A stretch of DNA of 52,148 nucleotides. Origin: Bacteroidales bacterium UBA1195 (GTDB taxonomy: Bacteria > Bacteroidota > Bacteroidia > Bacteroidales > WCHB1-69). The translations under genes were made by a program, and so were the position numbers. Each line of letters begins with the position of its first letter. Position 1 is the first letter of the stretch. The DNA lies in the NCBI GenBank assembly GCA_002309855.1, contig DBYD01000066.1, positions 1 through 52,148 of the forward strand, given 5' to 3'. This document shows positions 51,042-52,148 of this stretch, in pieces. The notes below the pieces were generated by a model. It was given only the letters and a program-made list of their open reading frames with translations. It ran no database searches and was not told the origin of the DNA.

Positions 51042-52055
51042 ATGATAACTAATATTAACATCAAGAATTACAAGTCCGTGGTGAATGTAAACCTGCCTCT
51101 TGGACTCTTCAATCTGCTCATCGGCGCAAACGGATGCGGCAAGTCAAACATCTTGGAAGGCATTGCCATTGGGGCTGCTGCCAGTTCCGACAAACTGGAA
51201 TATGAGTATTTTGCGAACCGGGGCATTCGGATTGTGGCTCCCCGGTTGATGTTGCCTGCGTTTGAAGAGATGGAAAGTGATGCTATAACGGTAAATATCA
51301 AGAATGCCAAAGATGTGGTATTTGACATTCGATACAACAAAGATGCGAAACCTGCGCGTTGGGAAGCAGAGCAAGTTTGTTACAAAGACGCGAATCCGGA
51401 CATAAGCCAATTCCTCATCTACTCCCTTGAAGAATCCACCCTTCGTAAGGCTGACGATTCCAACCGAACCTATCCTTTGGGGCTTCACGGAGAAGGTCTC
51501 TTCCCCTACTTGAAAAATCTTGCCCAACGAGCCGACGGCATCGCCATCTTTGACGAAATCAAGGAAAACCTAAAGATTCTTGATTGGTTCGATGATATGC
51601 AGGTTCCTTCCGGCCAATTGTCTTCAGAATTCAACCTCAAACTTAAGGACAGCTATTTGTCTGAAACCCTCAACACCTTCGACCAGCGCAGCACAAACGA
51701 AGGTTTCCTGTATCTTCTTTTTTATCTGACGCTTATCATTTCAGACGAGACCCCACAATTCTTTGCCATAGAGAATATTGACACAGCATTCAATCCGAAA
51801 CTTTGTCGTGAAGTGACACGCCGTCTTATTGATTTGGCAAAAAAACATAATAAACAGATTATTGCCACTACACACAATGCCGCCGTGCTTGATGGCATGA
51901 ATTTGTACGATGACGACATACGCTTACACGTTGTCCGCCGCACGATTGACGGTTATACCAAAACCAATCGAGTGGTGTTGAAAGGAGAAATGTCGATGCC
52001 GCTCTCCGAGGCGTGGCAGAAAGGATTTATTGGAGGACTGCCGGACAATTTCTAA
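51042..52055 (+). CDS. AAA_21/OLD-type ABC-fold ATPase
   Basis: This is a 337-residue protein of the SMC-like ATPase group. Walker A is GANGCGKSN (residues 28-36) after ITNINIKNYKSVVNVNLPL, the standard start of AAA_21/AAA_15 proteins. Walker B is QFFAIENIDTAFNPKL near 245, and the His switch is IATTHNAAVLDG near 278. There is no fused TOPRIM nuclease; instead the next gene, 12 bp downstream, begins with a TOPRIM-like motif. Two-gene ATPase/TOPRIM pairs include known anti-phage systems. Which one this is, if any, cannot be decided from the truncated partner. Confidence 0.88.
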   Translation: MITNINIKNYKSVVNVNLPLGLFNLLIGANGCGKSNILEGIAIGAAASSDKLEYEYFANRGIRIVAPRLMLPAFEEMESDAITVNIKNAKDVVFDIRYNKDAKPARWEAEQVCYKDANPDISQFLIYSLEESTLRKADDSNRTYPLGLHGEGLFPYLKNLAQRADGIAIFDEIKENLKILDWFDDMQVPSGQLSSEFNLKLKDSYLSETLNTFDQRSTNEGFLYLLFYLTLIISDETPQFFAIENIDTAFNPKLCREVTRRLIDLAKKHNKQIIATTHNAAVLDGMNLYDDDIRLHVVRRTIDGYTKTNRVVLKGEMSMPLSEAWQKGFIGGLPDNF

Positions 52056-52067
52056 AATGATGATCTT

Positions 52068-52148
52068 ATGACTACAATTGGTATGATTTGTGAAGGGGCA
52101 TCTGAATTGAAGATTCTCACGCATATCATCAACCGATATTTGGGCGAC
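52068..52148 (+). CDS. Partial gene: TOPRIM-like (DUF4276/OLD nuclease-type) protein, cut by window end
   Basis: ATG 52068 starts a frame that stays open to the window edge (27 codons): MTTIGMICEGASELKILTHI and on. The ICEGASE stretch looks like the first TOPRIM motif (usually vvEGxSE) of OLD-family or DUF4276 proteins. It starts 12 bp after the ATPase gene and is surely co-transcribed. Only the first motif can be seen, so the family is tentative. Confidence 0.5.
   Translation, partial: MTTIGMICEGASELKILTHIINRYLGD

Noticed and set aside
41446..52148. Intact prophage or integrative element
   Set aside because: No integrase, structural phage gene, relaxase or attachment-site pair was seen; only fragments are present.
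1..52148. tRNA or rRNA genes
   Set aside because: No cloverleaf-like segment with GTTCRA and CCA-type ends and no rRNA-like stretch was noticed on reading both strands. A scan with a tRNA finder would be needed to exclude one fully.

Overview
The window reads as a chromosomal segment of a member of the Bacteroidota, most likely order Bacteroidales. Grounds: the Bacteroidota -7 promoter box TAnnTTTG sits before many genes (for example TATTTTTG before birA, TACTTTTG before recJ and secG, TACCTTTG before the phosphoesterase). Shine-Dalgarno sequences are mostly absent. Several families have the form typical of this group: a BirA without a DNA-binding domain, a cysteine-motif TonB-domain protein, a roughly 660-residue urocanase, and an lptE operon led by a sigma-54 activator. 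Family or genus cannot be fixed from sequence reading alone. No rRNA, tRNA, CRISPR array or intact transposon was seen.

Layout. (1) 1-3215 is a modular, repeat-built region. A TonB-domain gene read leftwards is framed by a 99-bp upstream repeat (A) and an 84-bp downstream repeat (B). The A-cargo-B unit occurs twice, with different cargo: a DUF4160/DUF2442 pair plus an internally duplicated protein in one, a lipoprotein in the other. A third unit has lost its TonB gene. (2) 3270-20594 is conserved housekeeping: lpxK-punA-holB; rsfS-ftsH; birA; secG-tsaD-thpR; a five-gene operon (acidic protein, sigma-54 activator, lptE, TPR protein, short FecCD-like permease); recJ with a von Willebrand A protein and an unknown gene; and an Xre regulator. 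(3) 20595-21206 is a very AT-rich gap with helically phased TGTAAATTA-type repeats. (4) 21207-26498 is a rightward operon: BadF/BadG-type sugar kinase, rpoN, pcrA/uvrD helicase, MgtC-like protein. (5) 26503-34002 is a leftward operon: GH3 protein, Mrp/ApbC, hutU, NUDIX, MltF-like lytic transglycosylase, with a REP-like palindrome at the end of hutU. (6) 34119-41305 holds SulP and MATE transporters. Each is preceded on its own strand by a short tandem-repeat ORF. Between them lie a DUF3089 lipoprotein and a 774-residue unknown protein. (7) 41446-52148 looks like an accessory or defence-type region: a PIN toxin-antitoxin pair, a lipoprotein, a PreA-like oxidoreductase, a DUF4143 ATPase, decayed RhuM and BRO/IS4 fragments, a SWIM-SNF2 helicase, a phosphoesterase, and an AAA ATPase followed by a TOPRIM-like gene cut by the window edge.

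How genes fit together. lpxK and lptE serve lipopolysaccharide synthesis and export. secG and ftsH serve membrane protein export and quality control. rsfS, tsaD and thpR touch translation and RNA. holB, recJ and pcrA serve replication and repair. rpoN and the sigma-54 activator upstream of lptE are likely partners in the same regulatory circuit, though the activator has no receiver domain. The points most worth following up are the two repeat-peptide ORFs ahead of the SulP and MATE genes, the repeat-framed TonB/cargo modules at the left edge, and the two-gene AAA/TOPRIM system at the right edge.
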